Source of the DNA: Pseudomonadota bacterium
Lineage (GTDB): Bacteria; Pseudomonadota; Gammaproteobacteria; Pseudomonadales; Azotimanducaceae
Direction: 5' to 3'
Length of the DNA stretch: 55,345 nucleotides
Assembly (NCBI GenBank): GCA_027624035.1
Contig: JAQBUI010000024.1
Location: 1 to 55,345 of the forward strand
Part shown: positions 1-9,526 of the stretch, piece after piece
Layout: the number at the start of each line of letters is the position of its first letter
Position numbering within the stretch: the first letter of the stretch is position 1
Translations under genes and position numbers: made by a program
Notes under the pieces: generated by a model
The model's database searches: none
The model's input: the letters and a program-made list of their open reading frames with translations, nothing else
What the model was told of the DNA's origin: nothing

Positions 1-1
1 C

Positions 2-679
<678 letters not shown>

Positions 680-791
680 TGCGCAATCGCATCCGGCAGC
701 CATAGCCGTGTAGCCTTAAGGGTGCGCATGGATTTGTTGGCGGGTTTCAGGCGTAGGGAGTAGACTCATTGCGATGACAGGGAGTCCAGCC

Positions 792-917
792 ATGAGCAAA
801 GAACCGCGGAGTACCCGTGAACCAAAGAAGAAAGCCCTCAAGACCATGAAGGAAAAGCGCGCCGAGAAGAAAGACAAGGGCCGGGCCGACCCCATTCTGG
901 GGAACAGGAAGAAATAA
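792..917 (+). CDS. Small lysine-rich protein, 41 residues
   Basis: ATG at 792 follows an AGGGAG ribosome-binding site 5-10 bases upstream. The frame runs 41 codons to TAA. About a third of the residues are Lys or Arg (KKKALK, KEKRAEKK), and the C-terminus has an ADPILGNRKK motif. There are no Cys residues and no membrane segment. Similar short basic proteins of unknown function occur beside metabolic genes in gammaproteobacteria, which is recollection and was not searched. It stands alone between the thiolase and nnrS. A nucleic-acid-binding role is possible from its charge only. It is too short for routine ORF calling, but the good ribosome-binding site supports it. Confidence 0.6.
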   Translation: MSKEPRSTREPKKKALKTMKEKRAEKKDKGRADPILGNRKK

Positions 918-1019
918 ACGTCTGTTGGCATTCGTCCCCGAGCGCCGTCGCAGGTCCGTTCTGCGAACCAACAGGCGCGCCTGAAGTCAATCGAACGAGA
1001 TGGAAGTCTAAGAGTAGCT

Positions 1020-2165
1020 GTGGATTTAGAGGGACATATCAAGCGCCTGTTCAGTCTTGGGTTCCGTCCGTTGTTTACCTGCACCTGCCTATCGGGACTG
1101 TTGCTGGTTGTGTGGTGGATGGGTGCCCTGCGTGGGCTGCTTCCAGTCCCGGGTGGTGGCGCCGACCCGATCGCCTGGCATGCCCATGAAATGCTGTTTG
1201 GCTTCGTCGGGTCTGCCATCGGGGGTTTCCTGCTGACGGCGGTCGCTAACTGGACCGGTCGGCCACCGGTATCGGGCTGGTGGCTCTTTTTGCTGGTACT
1301 GTTCTGGCTGGGCGCGAGGGTGGTCGTCGGGGTTGACCTCGGGCTCGCACCGGTCGCGATCCTTGTAGTCGACGTCAGTTTCTGGCTGTTACTAACGACC
1401 CTTATGGGCCGCGAAGTCGTTCTGGGTAAGAATCTGCGAAATCTCAAGGTCGTGCTGATCCTGGGCCTCGTGACGCTGCTGAATGTATTGTTTCACTTCT
1501 ACCCTGCGCTCGCGATCAGGGGCGCAACCATGCTGGTATGCGTGCTGATCAGCGTGATCGGCGGCCGGATCATTCCGGCATTCACCGGTAACTGGCTGCG
1601 AGCACATCGGCCGGGGCAGGGCACGCCACAGATGTTCAACCGGTTCGACACCCTGGTTGTGTCGATGACCGTCCTGCTGGCGATCTGCTGGGCGCTGATG
1701 CCGGATCATACGGTCACCGGTGTGGTGGCGGTGCTGGCGGGCCTGTTGCAATTGGCGAGGCTGATGCGATGGCAGGGTCACCTCACCGTCGCGGAACCGC
1801 TGTTACTGGTGCTCCACGTCGGCTATAGCTGGCTGGGGATCGGGTTCGTTTTGCTGGGCGGTTCGATTCTGACCGGTGCCTATCCCGTCAGCGGTGCGGT
1901 CCATGCGCTCACCGTGGGCGCCATGGCGGGGCTGATTCTGGCGGTGTCGTCGCGGGCAGCACTGGGCCACACCGGCAGGCCACTCACTGCCGGGGTGTCG
2001 TTGTCGGTCGCCTTTGTGCTGGTCCATCTGGCAGCCATCGCGAGAGTACTCACGCCGGTACATGCGGACCTGCTGCTGGTCTCTGCACTTCTGTGGACCG
2101 CCGCACTGCTGGTCTTCACTATCGCCATCGGACCTGTTCTGCTCGGCAGGCCCCGTCAGGGATAG
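1020..2165 (+). CDS. nnrS: NnrS family membrane protein
   Basis: 381 residues, almost entirely hydrophobic, with about 12 membrane segments. The N-terminus carries the NnrS hallmark: LFSLGFRPLF, then WHAHEMLFGFVGSAIGGFLLTAV, whose His residues are likely haem/copper ligands. GGRIIPAFTGNW follows near residue 185. NnrS proteins are inner-membrane haem-copper proteins that protect against nitric oxide and related nitrosative stress. The start is GTG 1020; no ATG was found upstream in frame before a stop, and the ribosome-binding site is weak. No denitrification gene or NO sensor is nearby, so a stress role is inferred from family only. It converges with the TauD-like gene, with a 10-base gap. 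Confidence 0.9.
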   Translation: MDLEGHIKRLFSLGFRPLFTCTCLSGLLLVVWWMGALRGLLPVPGGGADPIAWHAHEMLFGFVGSAIGGFLLTAVANWTGRPPVSGWWLFLLVLFWLGARVVVGVDLGLAPVAILVVDVSFWLLLTTLMGREVVLGKNLRNLKVVLILGLVTLLNVLFHFYPALAIRGATMLVCVLISVIGGRIIPAFTGNWLRAHRPGQGTPQMFNRFDTLVVSMTVLLAICWALMPDHTVTGVVAVLAGLLQLARLMRWQGHLTVAEPLLLVLHVGYSWLGIGFVLLGGSILTGAYPVSGAVHALTVGAMAGLILAVSSRAALGHTGRPLTAGVSLSVAFVLVHLAAIARVLTPVHADLLLVSALLWTAALLVFTIAIGPVLLGRPRQG

Positions 2166-2175
2166 TCCGGCACCA

Positions 2176-3120
2176 TCATGCCACCGGGATCACGGCCTCG
2201 CCCCGGGTCTGGGTGCGCCACATGAAGCGGGCCTCCGATTCGTCCATGGGATAGCGCATATGCAGCATCATGCGGTTGTCCCAGATGACCACTTCGGCTG
2301 TGTGCCAGCGGTGGCGATAGCAGAATCGCGGATTCGTGGCATGGGCCCACAGTTCATCGAGCAGCGCTTCGCTGTCCGTTATCGTCATCCCCGGTATGTA
2401 CGAGTTGGTGCGCCGTCCCAGGAACAGTGCCTCCTCACCGGTGCTTGGAACCCGGCGTAGAATCGGGTGTATATGGCCAGCCGCCTCGATGGGAGAGGCC
2501 GGAGGTGTCATGCCCGGACGCAACTGGCCACTGCTGGTATAGGTCGAATCATGCTTGATGGTCAGCCCGATGATCCGTTGCCGAAGTGATGCGGGTAACT
2601 CAGAGGCGGCCAGAATCTGGCTGCAGAAACCGGTATCGCCGCCGGTTGGGGGAATCTGGCGGGCGTGCAGCAGGCTGAAAGTGGGGGGTACCGGGATATA
2701 GGACATATCCGTATGCCATTCCCATTCACCGAAAAACCGGCTGCTGGTTGCCGTGGGTTCCCCGGTGGCTGGATTGACGTTGCCAATGTAGGCGAGGTAG
2801 GGGTCATCCCCCCTGGCCCGAATCGCTGCCACCTGGGCTTCAATGGACAATTCGGTCTCGCCTTCGGCCGCCTTGCGCCCAAAACCGGTCACTCTTCCAG
2901 GTGCGAATTCGTTCTCACCAAAGACGGTGGTCAGGGCATGAAGTTCCGGCGCGGTAAGCAGTTTCGAAAATGACAGACACAACAGTCCGTGATGGGTTCG
3001 ATAGGCTTGCCACAGTCGCTGCTGGTCTTCGCCGCTGATGTCCCCGGGGTCGAGCCCGGTTATCCTGGCCCCGAAGGGGGCGTCAGGCAGTGCGGTAACG
3101 TCTATGGTAGAGGTCGACAT
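2176..3120 (-). CDS. TauD/TfdA-family 2-oxoglutarate- and Fe(II)-dependent dioxygenase
   Basis: 314 residues. The iron-binding HxD motif is seen as WHTDMSY near residue 135. The distal His is in WDNRMMLHMRYP and the 2-oxoglutarate-binding Arg lies close to the C-terminus in RTQTRGE. PPTGGDTGF is also typical of the family. These cytosolic enzymes hydroxylate small organic substrates such as taurine, sulfonates, alkyl sulfates and herbicides. No sulfonate transporter or sulfur gene is adjacent, so the substrate is unknown. ATG 3120 has a GGGAGA ribosome-binding site. The next gene upstream on this strand is the MFS transporter; the ~70-base gap between them allows co-transcription. Confidence 0.9.
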   Translation of the reverse strand: MSTSTIDVTALPDAPFGARITGLDPGDISGEDQQRLWQAYRTHHGLLCLSFSKLLTAPELHALTTVFGENEFAPGRVTGFGRKAAEGETELSIEAQVAAIRARGDDPYLAYIGNVNPATGEPTATSSRFFGEWEWHTDMSYIPVPPTFSLLHARQIPPTGGDTGFCSQILAASELPASLRQRIIGLTIKHDSTYTSSGQLRPGMTPPASPIEAAGHIHPILRRVPSTGEEALFLGRRTNSYIPGMTITDSEALLDELWAHATNPRFCYRHRWHTAEVVIWDNRMMLHMRYPMDESEARFMWRTQTRGEAVIPVA

Positions 3121-3189
3121 CAGTTTTCTCCCGTACCGGTGGAGTATACGACCCTTTCTGGTCGATCGTGAACCGATGAGGTGGATCCG

Positions 3190-4638
3190 CTATGGCTCTG
3201 GTGAGGGGCCGTCAATGTCGTCATCGTTGGCAGCGGGGTCGCCCTTGTCGCGCCGGGGGCCCCGGGAACGGCGCCCGATGATGTCGAACATCACGCCGGA
3301 GATGGGTGAAAAGCGCGTTACCCTGAAGATCAGGCCGCGGTGGCTGATGTGCCGTACGTCCCGAAATTCCTGAAGTTTCCTGAGGAACACAAAGGCGACC
3401 GCGAGGCGCAACGCCGCAGAGATCAGAAAGATCCCATAGAAGACCGTCAGCCATTCAAACTGTATTGGACCCCAGGAAATGCTGGTGGGCAGAACCAGTG
3501 CCAGCCCACTTCCGAGGGCTGCCCCCATGAATACGAGTGCCGTCGAGGCCACCGCATGGATGGCCATGAGGCCAGCGCGCTTGCGCTGGGTGGTCAGGTC
3601 ATACACATAGTTGGACGCTGACAGTGAGAAGCCGGACCAGATCAACCCGCTGAAGGCCTGCACCACCAACAGATACCAGAAGTCGGTGGACAACACCCAC
3701 AGCACAGGTACCACGGGGATCGAGAAGCCGGTGACCCGCAGGATGACCCGGTTGCCGAAAATGTCGGCGAGCCGGCCCCAGCGGTTCAGAACGAGGAACT
3801 GCACCAGCACTGACGCAGCAGTGTTGAAGGTCAGTTGCAGGTAACTGAAATGCAGGTCCCTCAGCAGATAGACCACCACGAACGGCCCGGACACGCCGAC
3901 TGCGAACTGCATACAGGCGAAAAAAGCAGAGAAGCGCAGCATTGACCGCTGGCCGGCAAAGAAGCCGCGGTGGAACAGACTGTTGATTTCGCCGGGGATG
4001 GCGTGCTCGTGTGGCGGATCCCAGAGTTTCGACAGGTGCCAGGCAGAGGCCAGCCGCGACAGCACACCGATCAAAAAGATGGCCGCGAAGCCGACCATTG
4101 TCAGCCCGAGCAGATTGAAGCCCTGCAGGATGAACCCGCCTGCCAGCAGGGCACAAAAGGACGCGATGCTGGACAGCCGGGTACGGGTAGCGAAGAACCT
4201 GCCACGGACCTGCTCGGGCACCAGTGACCCCATCAGGCTGCCCCACAGCGGGGAACCCAGATTGGCACCGCCGAAGTACAGACACAGGCACAGCAACAAC
4301 ACCGGAAAGGCATAGGTCGGAAACAGCAATGGCAACACACCGATCATGACCAGGGCGGCCGTCTGAATCAGCGCGCCAATGACGATGATGTTCTTGCGCA
4401 CGCCTGTGGTCTGCCCCAGCCAGACGGCAAACAACTGCAGCGAAGAGGCGATCAGGGGTGGCACAGTGGCCAGCATGGCGATCTGCGGTGCCGTCGCCTT
4501 GAGTGCGACCGCGAAGGCAGAGAAATAGCTCTCACTGACGCCGCCCATGATCGCGAAAAAGACACCATCCTTGATCGAATGATCGAGTGAATCGTCAACC
4601 CGACGGTCACGGGAATAGGAAGGGATCTTGAACATCAT
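3190..4638 (-). CDS. MFS transporter
   Basis: 482 residues with about 12 hydrophobic segments. After the second or third segment the loop SLVPEQVRGRFFATR resembles the conserved loop 2-3/8-9 motif of the major facilitator superfamily. The N-terminus (DDSLDHSIKDGVFFAIMGG) and the central cytoplasmic loop are charged. The last ~70 residues are hydrophilic with a basic segment (IIGRRSRGPRRDKG), a cytoplasmic tail longer than usual. It is an inner-membrane secondary carrier and its substrate cannot be predicted. Adjacent ATG codons at 4638 and 4635 are both possible starts. It lies directly upstream of the TauD-like dioxygenase on the same strand, so uptake of that enzyme's substrate is a reasonable guess. 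Confidence 0.85.
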   Translation of the reverse strand: MMFKIPSYSRDRRVDDSLDHSIKDGVFFAIMGGVSESYFSAFAVALKATAPQIAMLATVPPLIASSLQLFAVWLGQTTGVRKNIIVIGALIQTAALVMIGVLPLLFPTYAFPVLLLCLCLYFGGANLGSPLWGSLMGSLVPEQVRGRFFATRTRLSSIASFCALLAGGFILQGFNLLGLTMVGFAAIFLIGVLSRLASAWHLSKLWDPPHEHAIPGEINSLFHRGFFAGQRSMLRFSAFFACMQFAVGVSGPFVVVYLLRDLHFSYLQLTFNTAASVLVQFLVLNRWGRLADIFGNRVILRVTGFSIPVVPVLWVLSTDFWYLLVVQAFSGLIWSGFSLSASNYVYDLTTQRKRAGLMAIHAVASTALVFMGAALGSGLALVLPTSISWGPIQFEWLTVFYGIFLISAALRLAVAFVFLRKLQEFRDVRHISHRGLIFRVTRFSPISGVMFDIIGRRSRGPRRDKGDPAANDDDIDGPSPEP

Positions 4639-4726
4639 TACTGGCAGGAGGGCAACGCCGCGCGATTATAGGGCTTTCTGATGTCCAGTCTACAGGATTA
4701 TTATTCTGACAGCGTCCTGGGCCGGA

Positions 4727-5467
4727 TCAGGGCAGATCCGGAAACGCGACGTTGAAGTTGTGCCAGCAATCGGCCCAGAAGTCTGCGATGGTGAGCCCGC
4801 CCCGTGGAATCACCGTGATGTGATCCAGGTACACCACGATCACCGTGCCCAGAAAGAACAGGCGATGCAGCACCCGCATGATCCTGCGCCGTGGCCGCGA
4901 ATCGCCGCGCCGCATGGCCGAAATCATTCCCGACTCATAGCGGACATGGGCACGTTCGTCAGCGATGATTTTGCTGCAGATCTGTTGCAACTGCCGACTG
5001 TCAGTGGCGGCTGACAATGCGCGGTAATAGGTCAACGCGATAATCTCAGCCGTAATCAGCACTGTAATCGATAAATGGAAACCGGCGTTCTTGCGCAGAC
5101 GCGGGAATACCGAGTCTGTCCAGTTGCTTCTGAAGCGCTCTATGTCGTTCGCTTCCATAAAGCGGCCCAGCAGCGCGGCATGATTCTGCTCCTCGTGAAT
5201 GAAATGACGGGTGATGTCGACCAGAGCCTCGCCGTCGGGCTGCTTGAGTTTGGCCGCATGGACCCGGGCGAACTGCATGAGGGATTTCCCCTCCGAGTAT
5301 TCTCCAAGCTGAAACGCCGCAATGGACCGGGCGATGGCATACCGTTCCTCGTTGCTGATAGGACTGTTGTCGTACCAGTCAATCCCGTCGCCGGCCAACG
5401 CATTCTGTGTGAAATACCGTTGCCAGACCTGAAGGCCGTCCGGAAACTGGGTGGTTGCATCATCCAT
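4727..5467 (-). CDS. Ferritin-like diiron protein
   Basis: About 246 residues, helical, with a diiron carboxylate pattern: a Glu in LGEYSEGKS, EExxH as EEQNH, a Glu in LITAEIIALTYYRAL, and DExxH as DERAH near residue 163. This matches the four-helix ferritin-like fold used by oxygenases, oxidases and rubrerythrin-like proteins. A hydrophobic stretch near the C-terminus (LHRLFFLGTVIVVYLDHITVI) may sit on or in the membrane. I chose ATG 5467; an in-frame GTG at 5497 would add ten residues. The reaction is unknown. It is transcribed away from selO and lies behind the MFS gene. Confidence 0.7.
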   Translation of the reverse strand: MDDATTQFPDGLQVWQRYFTQNALAGDGIDWYDNSPISNEERYAIARSIAAFQLGEYSEGKSLMQFARVHAAKLKQPDGEALVDITRHFIHEEQNHAALLGRFMEANDIERFRSNWTDSVFPRLRKNAGFHLSITVLITAEIIALTYYRALSAATDSRQLQQICSKIIADERAHVRYESGMISAMRRGDSRPRRRIMRVLHRLFFLGTVIVVYLDHITVIPRGGLTIADFWADCWHNFNVAFPDLP

Positions 5468-5666
5468 GACCCGATCATACCCACAGCAGAAAGCCACGAT
5501 CCAGAACGATCTTTTTCCGGGTGACTCCGCCTTGCTTCGTTGAAAAAGCCCGCTTGATCAGAGCTTTCCTGGATCAACGCATCATCGATCTCCTGGAAAT
5601 TCTACGATGACTCCCACGCCGATTTGTGATGCTGAGCAGCGATGCGGGTTCAGGTACAATGGTCTC

Positions 5667-7145
5667 ATGAACAATGGCCCCATGAACAACCCAGGTGGCA
5701 CCACACCGATCGCATTCGACAACAGCTACGCGCGACTGCCGGAGCACTTCTTTGCTCGCCAGCCTCCGTCGCACGTGTCCAGCCCGTCGATTATCCGGGT
5801 GAATTCGGCGCTCGCGGCACAATTGGGAATCGATGCCGACTGGCTCGCTTCGCCTGCGGGTATCCAGATGGTGGCCGGCAATCAAAACCCCCCGGGTGCG
5901 GACCCCATCTCCACCGTGTATGCAGGGTTCCAGTTCGGCAACTGGAATCCCCAGCTGGGGGATGGCCGAGCCCACCTGCTGGGCGAAGTGGTGGGCCCGG
6001 ACAATGTCCGATACGACATTCAACTGAAGGGTTCCGGCCCGACGCCCTATTCCCGGGGCGGTGACGGCCGTGCGCCACTCGGCCCGGTGCTGCGTGAGTA
6101 CATCGTCAGTGAAGCCATGGCTGCCATGGGTGTCCCCACCACGAGGACACTGGCCGCCGTCGCCACCGGCGATATCGTACAGCGAGATGAGCCCCAGCCC
6201 GGCGGCGTGCTGGCCCGGGTCGCCCAGAGCCATATCCGTATCGGAACGTTTCAGTATTTCAGCTCGATCCAGGATGTGGAGGCGCTGCAACTGCTGGCAG
6301 AACACGTCATTGACCGGCACTATCCCCATTGCAGGGAACTGGACAATCCCTATCTCGGCCTGCTTGAGGCCGTGATCGAGCACCAGGCAGAGCTGATTGC
6401 CAAATGGCAGTTGCTGGGTTTCATCCACGGTGTGATGAATACCGACAACATGCTGTTGTCCGGAGAGACCGTTGACTATGGTCCCTGTGCCTTTATGGAC
6501 GCGTTTGACCCCGCCACCGTGTTCAGCTCAATTGACCACGCTGGTCGCTACGCGTACCAGAACCAGCCGGGCATCGCCAACTGGAATCTGGCGACCCTCG
6601 CCCAGGCCATGCTGCCGCTGCTGGACGCCAACCGGGATGCCGCGGTTGCGATGGCCCAACAGGCCGTTGACGGGTTTGCACCGTTGTTTGTCGCTGCCTA
6701 CCAGCAAGGCATGGGCAACAAGCTGGGCCTGCAGATTGCCTCGGACGAAACCATCGAGTTGATGAATGATCTGCTTGGTCTCATGCGGGCGTCCCGCAGC
6801 GACTTTACTTTGACGTTCCGATATCTGACCGACCTCGCGGGCGATCAGGACGAGCACTATGGTTACCACCCCGGCGATGGGTTCGATGACTGGGTCCGGC
6901 GCTGGCAGCCGCAATTGGATGAACAAGCCCATTCCCGAATGGTGGCGGCGAACCCCTTGTACATTCCCCGCAACCATCTGGTGGAGGACGCCATTGAGGC
7001 CGCGGTGTATCGGGCGGACCTTGGACCGTTTCATCGGCTGGTGGAGATCACCGGCAAGCCCTACGGGTATGACCCCGCACTCGAGCGTTTTGCCATGCCA
7101 GCACCGCCCGGCCAGTCAGTGCGTCAGACCTTCTGCGGAACCTAG
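5667..7145 (+). CDS. selO: SelO protein adenylyltransferase (YdiU/UPF0061)
   Basis: 492 residues from ATG 5667. SelO is a pseudokinase-fold enzyme that transfers AMP from ATP to Ser/Thr/Tyr of target proteins, linked to redox control. Family signatures are clear: YAGFQFGNWNPQLGDGRA (inverted ATP-binding region), KGSGPTPYSRGGDGRAPLG, REYIVSEAM, and HGVMNTDNMLLSGETVDYGP with the metal-binding Asn and Asp. The protein ends in CGT, the usual bacterial C-terminus where animal SelO has selenocysteine. ATG codons at 5607, 5667 and 5682 are all in frame; homology begins only near FDNSYARLPEHF, so 5667 or 5682 is more likely than 5607. Confidence 0.93.
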   Translation: MNNGPMNNPGGTTPIAFDNSYARLPEHFFARQPPSHVSSPSIIRVNSALAAQLGIDADWLASPAGIQMVAGNQNPPGADPISTVYAGFQFGNWNPQLGDGRAHLLGEVVGPDNVRYDIQLKGSGPTPYSRGGDGRAPLGPVLREYIVSEAMAAMGVPTTRTLAAVATGDIVQRDEPQPGGVLARVAQSHIRIGTFQYFSSIQDVEALQLLAEHVIDRHYPHCRELDNPYLGLLEAVIEHQAELIAKWQLLGFIHGVMNTDNMLLSGETVDYGPCAFMDAFDPATVFSSIDHAGRYAYQNQPGIANWNLATLAQAMLPLLDANRDAAVAMAQQAVDGFAPLFVAAYQQGMGNKLGLQIASDETIELMNDLLGLMRASRSDFTLTFRYLTDLAGDQDEHYGYHPGDGFDDWVRRWQPQLDEQAHSRMVAANPLYIPRNHLVEDAIEAAVYRADLGPFHRLVEITGKPYGYDPALERFAMPAPPGQSVRQTFCGT

Positions 7146-7192
7146 CAAGCTCTGGAATCAACCACGACCGGGCAATCATCAAGGACCAAATC

Positions 7193-8395
7193 ATGAGCGT
7201 ACAACCGCAGGAACTCGACGAATTCAGCCGTGAGGTCAGTGCCTGGTTTGCAGAGAACAGGCCCCCTGAACCAGGGTTTCTGCTGCCCGAGACTTTCATG
7301 GAAGTCGGTGAAGACCGCCAGTTCGAATTTCTGAGGGACTGGCAGAACAAGGTCTACGAGGCCGGCTATCTGGGTATGGCCTGGCCCGAGGAATATGGTG
7401 GCCGGGGCATGCCCCAGGCGTTTCAGGATATTGCGACCAGGGAAATGGCACGCCAGCGGGTACCGTTCATGCTCAATACCATCGGGCTCAACTGGGCCGG
7501 CCCGCTGATCCTGAACATGGGGACCGAGCAGGAAAAGCAGAAGTACATCAAGGGCATCCTGTCGGCAGAAGACATCTGGTGCCAGGGTTTTTCCGAACCG
7601 GACCACGGATCGGACCTCGGCAGCGCCCAATGCCGGGCGGTACGTGATGGCGACGACTACGTCATCAACGGATCGAAGATCTGGACCAGCCTTGGCTCCT
7701 ACGCCCGCTACATGATCCTGCTCGCCAGAACCTCTACCGATGGTCCCAACAAATATGCCGGGCTGAGCTATTTCCTGGCCCCGATGCATTCGCCGGGCAT
7801 TGATCCAAAGCCCATCAAGAAGCTCACTGGCGAGTATGGCTTCTGCCAGACCTTTTTCGACAATGCACGAATCCCTGCAGACTCGCTGATGGGCAAGGAA
7901 GGCGAAGGCTGGAATATCGCGATGCTCACGCTGACGTTTGAACGCGGCGCCACCGGTGGCCAGGCCGGCGGCATCGCGGCTATGGACCTCAATATCAATG
8001 ACGTGGTGGAACTGGCGAGACGATCTGTCCGGGGTGGCCGGCCCGCCCTTGAGGACCCGCTGCTCCGGGACGAACTGGTCTCACTCATGCTGGAAGCCCG
8101 CAACAACGCTCTGATGAGTGCCCGGGCGAGGGTTCCTGCGCTGGCCACGGACTGGCCGACGGCCATCCCCATGTCCGGCAAACTCCGAAATTCGGAACTC
8201 AAGCGCCGCATGTGCCAGTTCGCCTTGGCCCTGCAGGGCGCCAATGGTGCGCGGTTCGTCAGTGCCGGGGCGATTGACGGTGGAAAGTGGCAGCGTTCCT
8301 ACTTCAACGCGTTTTCCGGCACCATCGGTGGGGGAACCAGCCAGATTCAGCACAACATTCTGGGCGAGCGGGTCCTGGGTTTGCCCAAGGGCTAG
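7193..8395 (+). CDS. Acyl-CoA dehydrogenase, first of an adjacent pair
   Basis: 400 residues, a full-length ACAD. Visible: AWPEEYGGRG (N-terminal domain), GFSEPDHGSDLGSAQ and KIWTSLG (FAD-binding beta domain), and C-terminal GGGTSQIQHNILGERVLGLP. Where medium-chain ACADs carry the catalytic Glu just before GTSQIQ, this protein has Gly. A Glu in LTFERG lies at the position used as base by isovaleryl-CoA-type enzymes (aligned by eye). ACADs oxidise acyl-CoA to 2-enoyl-CoA and pass electrons to ETF. ATG 7193 has an AAGGA ribosome-binding site. The partner gene begins 9 bases after its stop. Confidence 0.93.
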   Translation: MSVQPQELDEFSREVSAWFAENRPPEPGFLLPETFMEVGEDRQFEFLRDWQNKVYEAGYLGMAWPEEYGGRGMPQAFQDIATREMARQRVPFMLNTIGLNWAGPLILNMGTEQEKQKYIKGILSAEDIWCQGFSEPDHGSDLGSAQCRAVRDGDDYVINGSKIWTSLGSYARYMILLARTSTDGPNKYAGLSYFLAPMHSPGIDPKPIKKLTGEYGFCQTFFDNARIPADSLMGKEGEGWNIAMLTLTFERGATGGQAGGIAAMDLNINDVVELARRSVRGGRPALEDPLLRDELVSLMLEARNNALMSARARVPALATDWPTAIPMSGKLRNSELKRRMCQFALALQGANGARFVSAGAIDGGKWQRSYFNAFSGTIGGGTSQIQHNILGERVLGLPKG

Positions 8396-8404
8396 GAGAA
8401 CACA

Positions 8405-9526
8405 ATGGCTGCACAGATTGAATTGAACGAAGAACAGCAAATGCTGCTGGAAACCGCCGCCGACTTTTGTCGCAACCAGTCCCCCATGGGGAAAGTGCGG
8501 GCCGGCATCAATGAGCAGGTGAGCGTGGATGCTGCCGTCTGGCAGCAGATGGTAGAACTTGGCTGGCTCGGCATCACCATTCCGGAAGAACACGGCGGGC
8601 TCGGGCTGGGTCTGTCGCATGTGGTGCCGATCATGGAGTCAATGGGCCGTCACCTGATGGGTTCGCCGCTGTTTGCCACGGTCATGGCCACCCAGGCGAT
8701 CCTGACATCGGGTAGTGAAACCCAGATGAGCGACTGGCTGCCGAAGATTGCCGCTGGTACGGCCGCGAGCATCGCGCTCACGGAGGCCGACGGCAACTGG
8801 AACCTTGAGGAGGTGTCTGCGACAGGCACCATCCATGGCGACACCATCCGGCTTGCCGGCAACAAGACGTTTGTACTCGATGCCATCGAGGCCGCCGTGA
8901 TCGTCGCGTCGGTGCGGATCGATGATCAGCCACGGCTGGTACTGATAGACCAGTCCTGCCTGCCAACGGGTGCACTAGAGCGCGAGACTGTCATTGACGA
9001 GACCCGCCGCAGTTATTCGCTCTGTCTGGATGAGGTGAGCGTTGCGGCCGACCAGTTGCTCCCGGCAAGTGACTTCGCCGCCATTGAGCAGACCGCCATG
9101 ATCCTGCTGTGTGCCGAGATCACCGGAGGTATGGCAGGTGTGCTCCATGTGATCGTGGATTACCTGACGACCCGTAAACAGTTCGACAAGCATATTGGTG
9201 GCTATCAGGCCCTCAAGCACCCGACCGTCCAGATCCTGCTGGGTCTGGAGGCGGCCCGCTCCCATCTTTACCATGCTGCCACGACACTGGACCAGCCCGA
9301 TGAGTTGACCCGGCGCATCGCCCTGCACTCGGCCAAGGCCCAGGGCAGTGAGGCCTTCGCCTTCGCTGGCGACCGGGCGATTCAGTTCCACGGCGGGTTC
9401 GGCTTCACCTATGAATGTGACGCCCAGCTGTTCCTGCGCCGGGCACTGTGGTGCCAGTACCAGTTTGGTGATGAGCGCTACCATCGGCAGAGACTGGCGC
9501 CACTACTGCTCGACCAGAGTGCCTGA
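8405..9526 (+). CDS. Acyl-CoA dehydrogenase, second of an adjacent pair
   Basis: 373 residues. ACAD features: IPEEHGGLGLG, a beta domain in which the usual TEP/SEP motif reads ALTEADGNWN, TTRKQFDKHIGGYQALKHP, and IQFHGGFGFTYECDAQLFLRRA. By eye neither standard catalytic Glu is present: the medium-chain position is Phe (YQFGDE) and the isovaleryl-type position is not Glu. This fits a beta subunit that helps bind FAD or substrate while the first ACAD carries the base, as in the two-gene ACADs of actinobacterial steroid degradation. AGGAG lies 7 bases before ATG 8405. The next gene probably overlaps its end. Confidence 0.9.
   Translation: MAAQIELNEEQQMLLETAADFCRNQSPMGKVRAGINEQVSVDAAVWQQMVELGWLGITIPEEHGGLGLGLSHVVPIMESMGRHLMGSPLFATVMATQAILTSGSETQMSDWLPKIAAGTAASIALTEADGNWNLEEVSATGTIHGDTIRLAGNKTFVLDAIEAAVIVASVRIDDQPRLVLIDQSCLPTGALERETVIDETRRSYSLCLDEVSVAADQLLPASDFAAIEQTAMILLCAEITGGMAGVLHVIVDYLTTRKQFDKHIGGYQALKHPTVQILLGLEAARSHLYHAATTLDQPDELTRRIALHSAKAQGSEAFAFAGDRAIQFHGGFGFTYECDAQLFLRRALWCQYQFGDERYHRQRLAPLLLDQSA

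Noticed and set aside
9348..9518. N-terminal extension of the unknown protein to 9348
   Set aside because: It lies wholly within the second ACAD in another frame, and its sequence is Ser/Cys/Thr-rich shadow.
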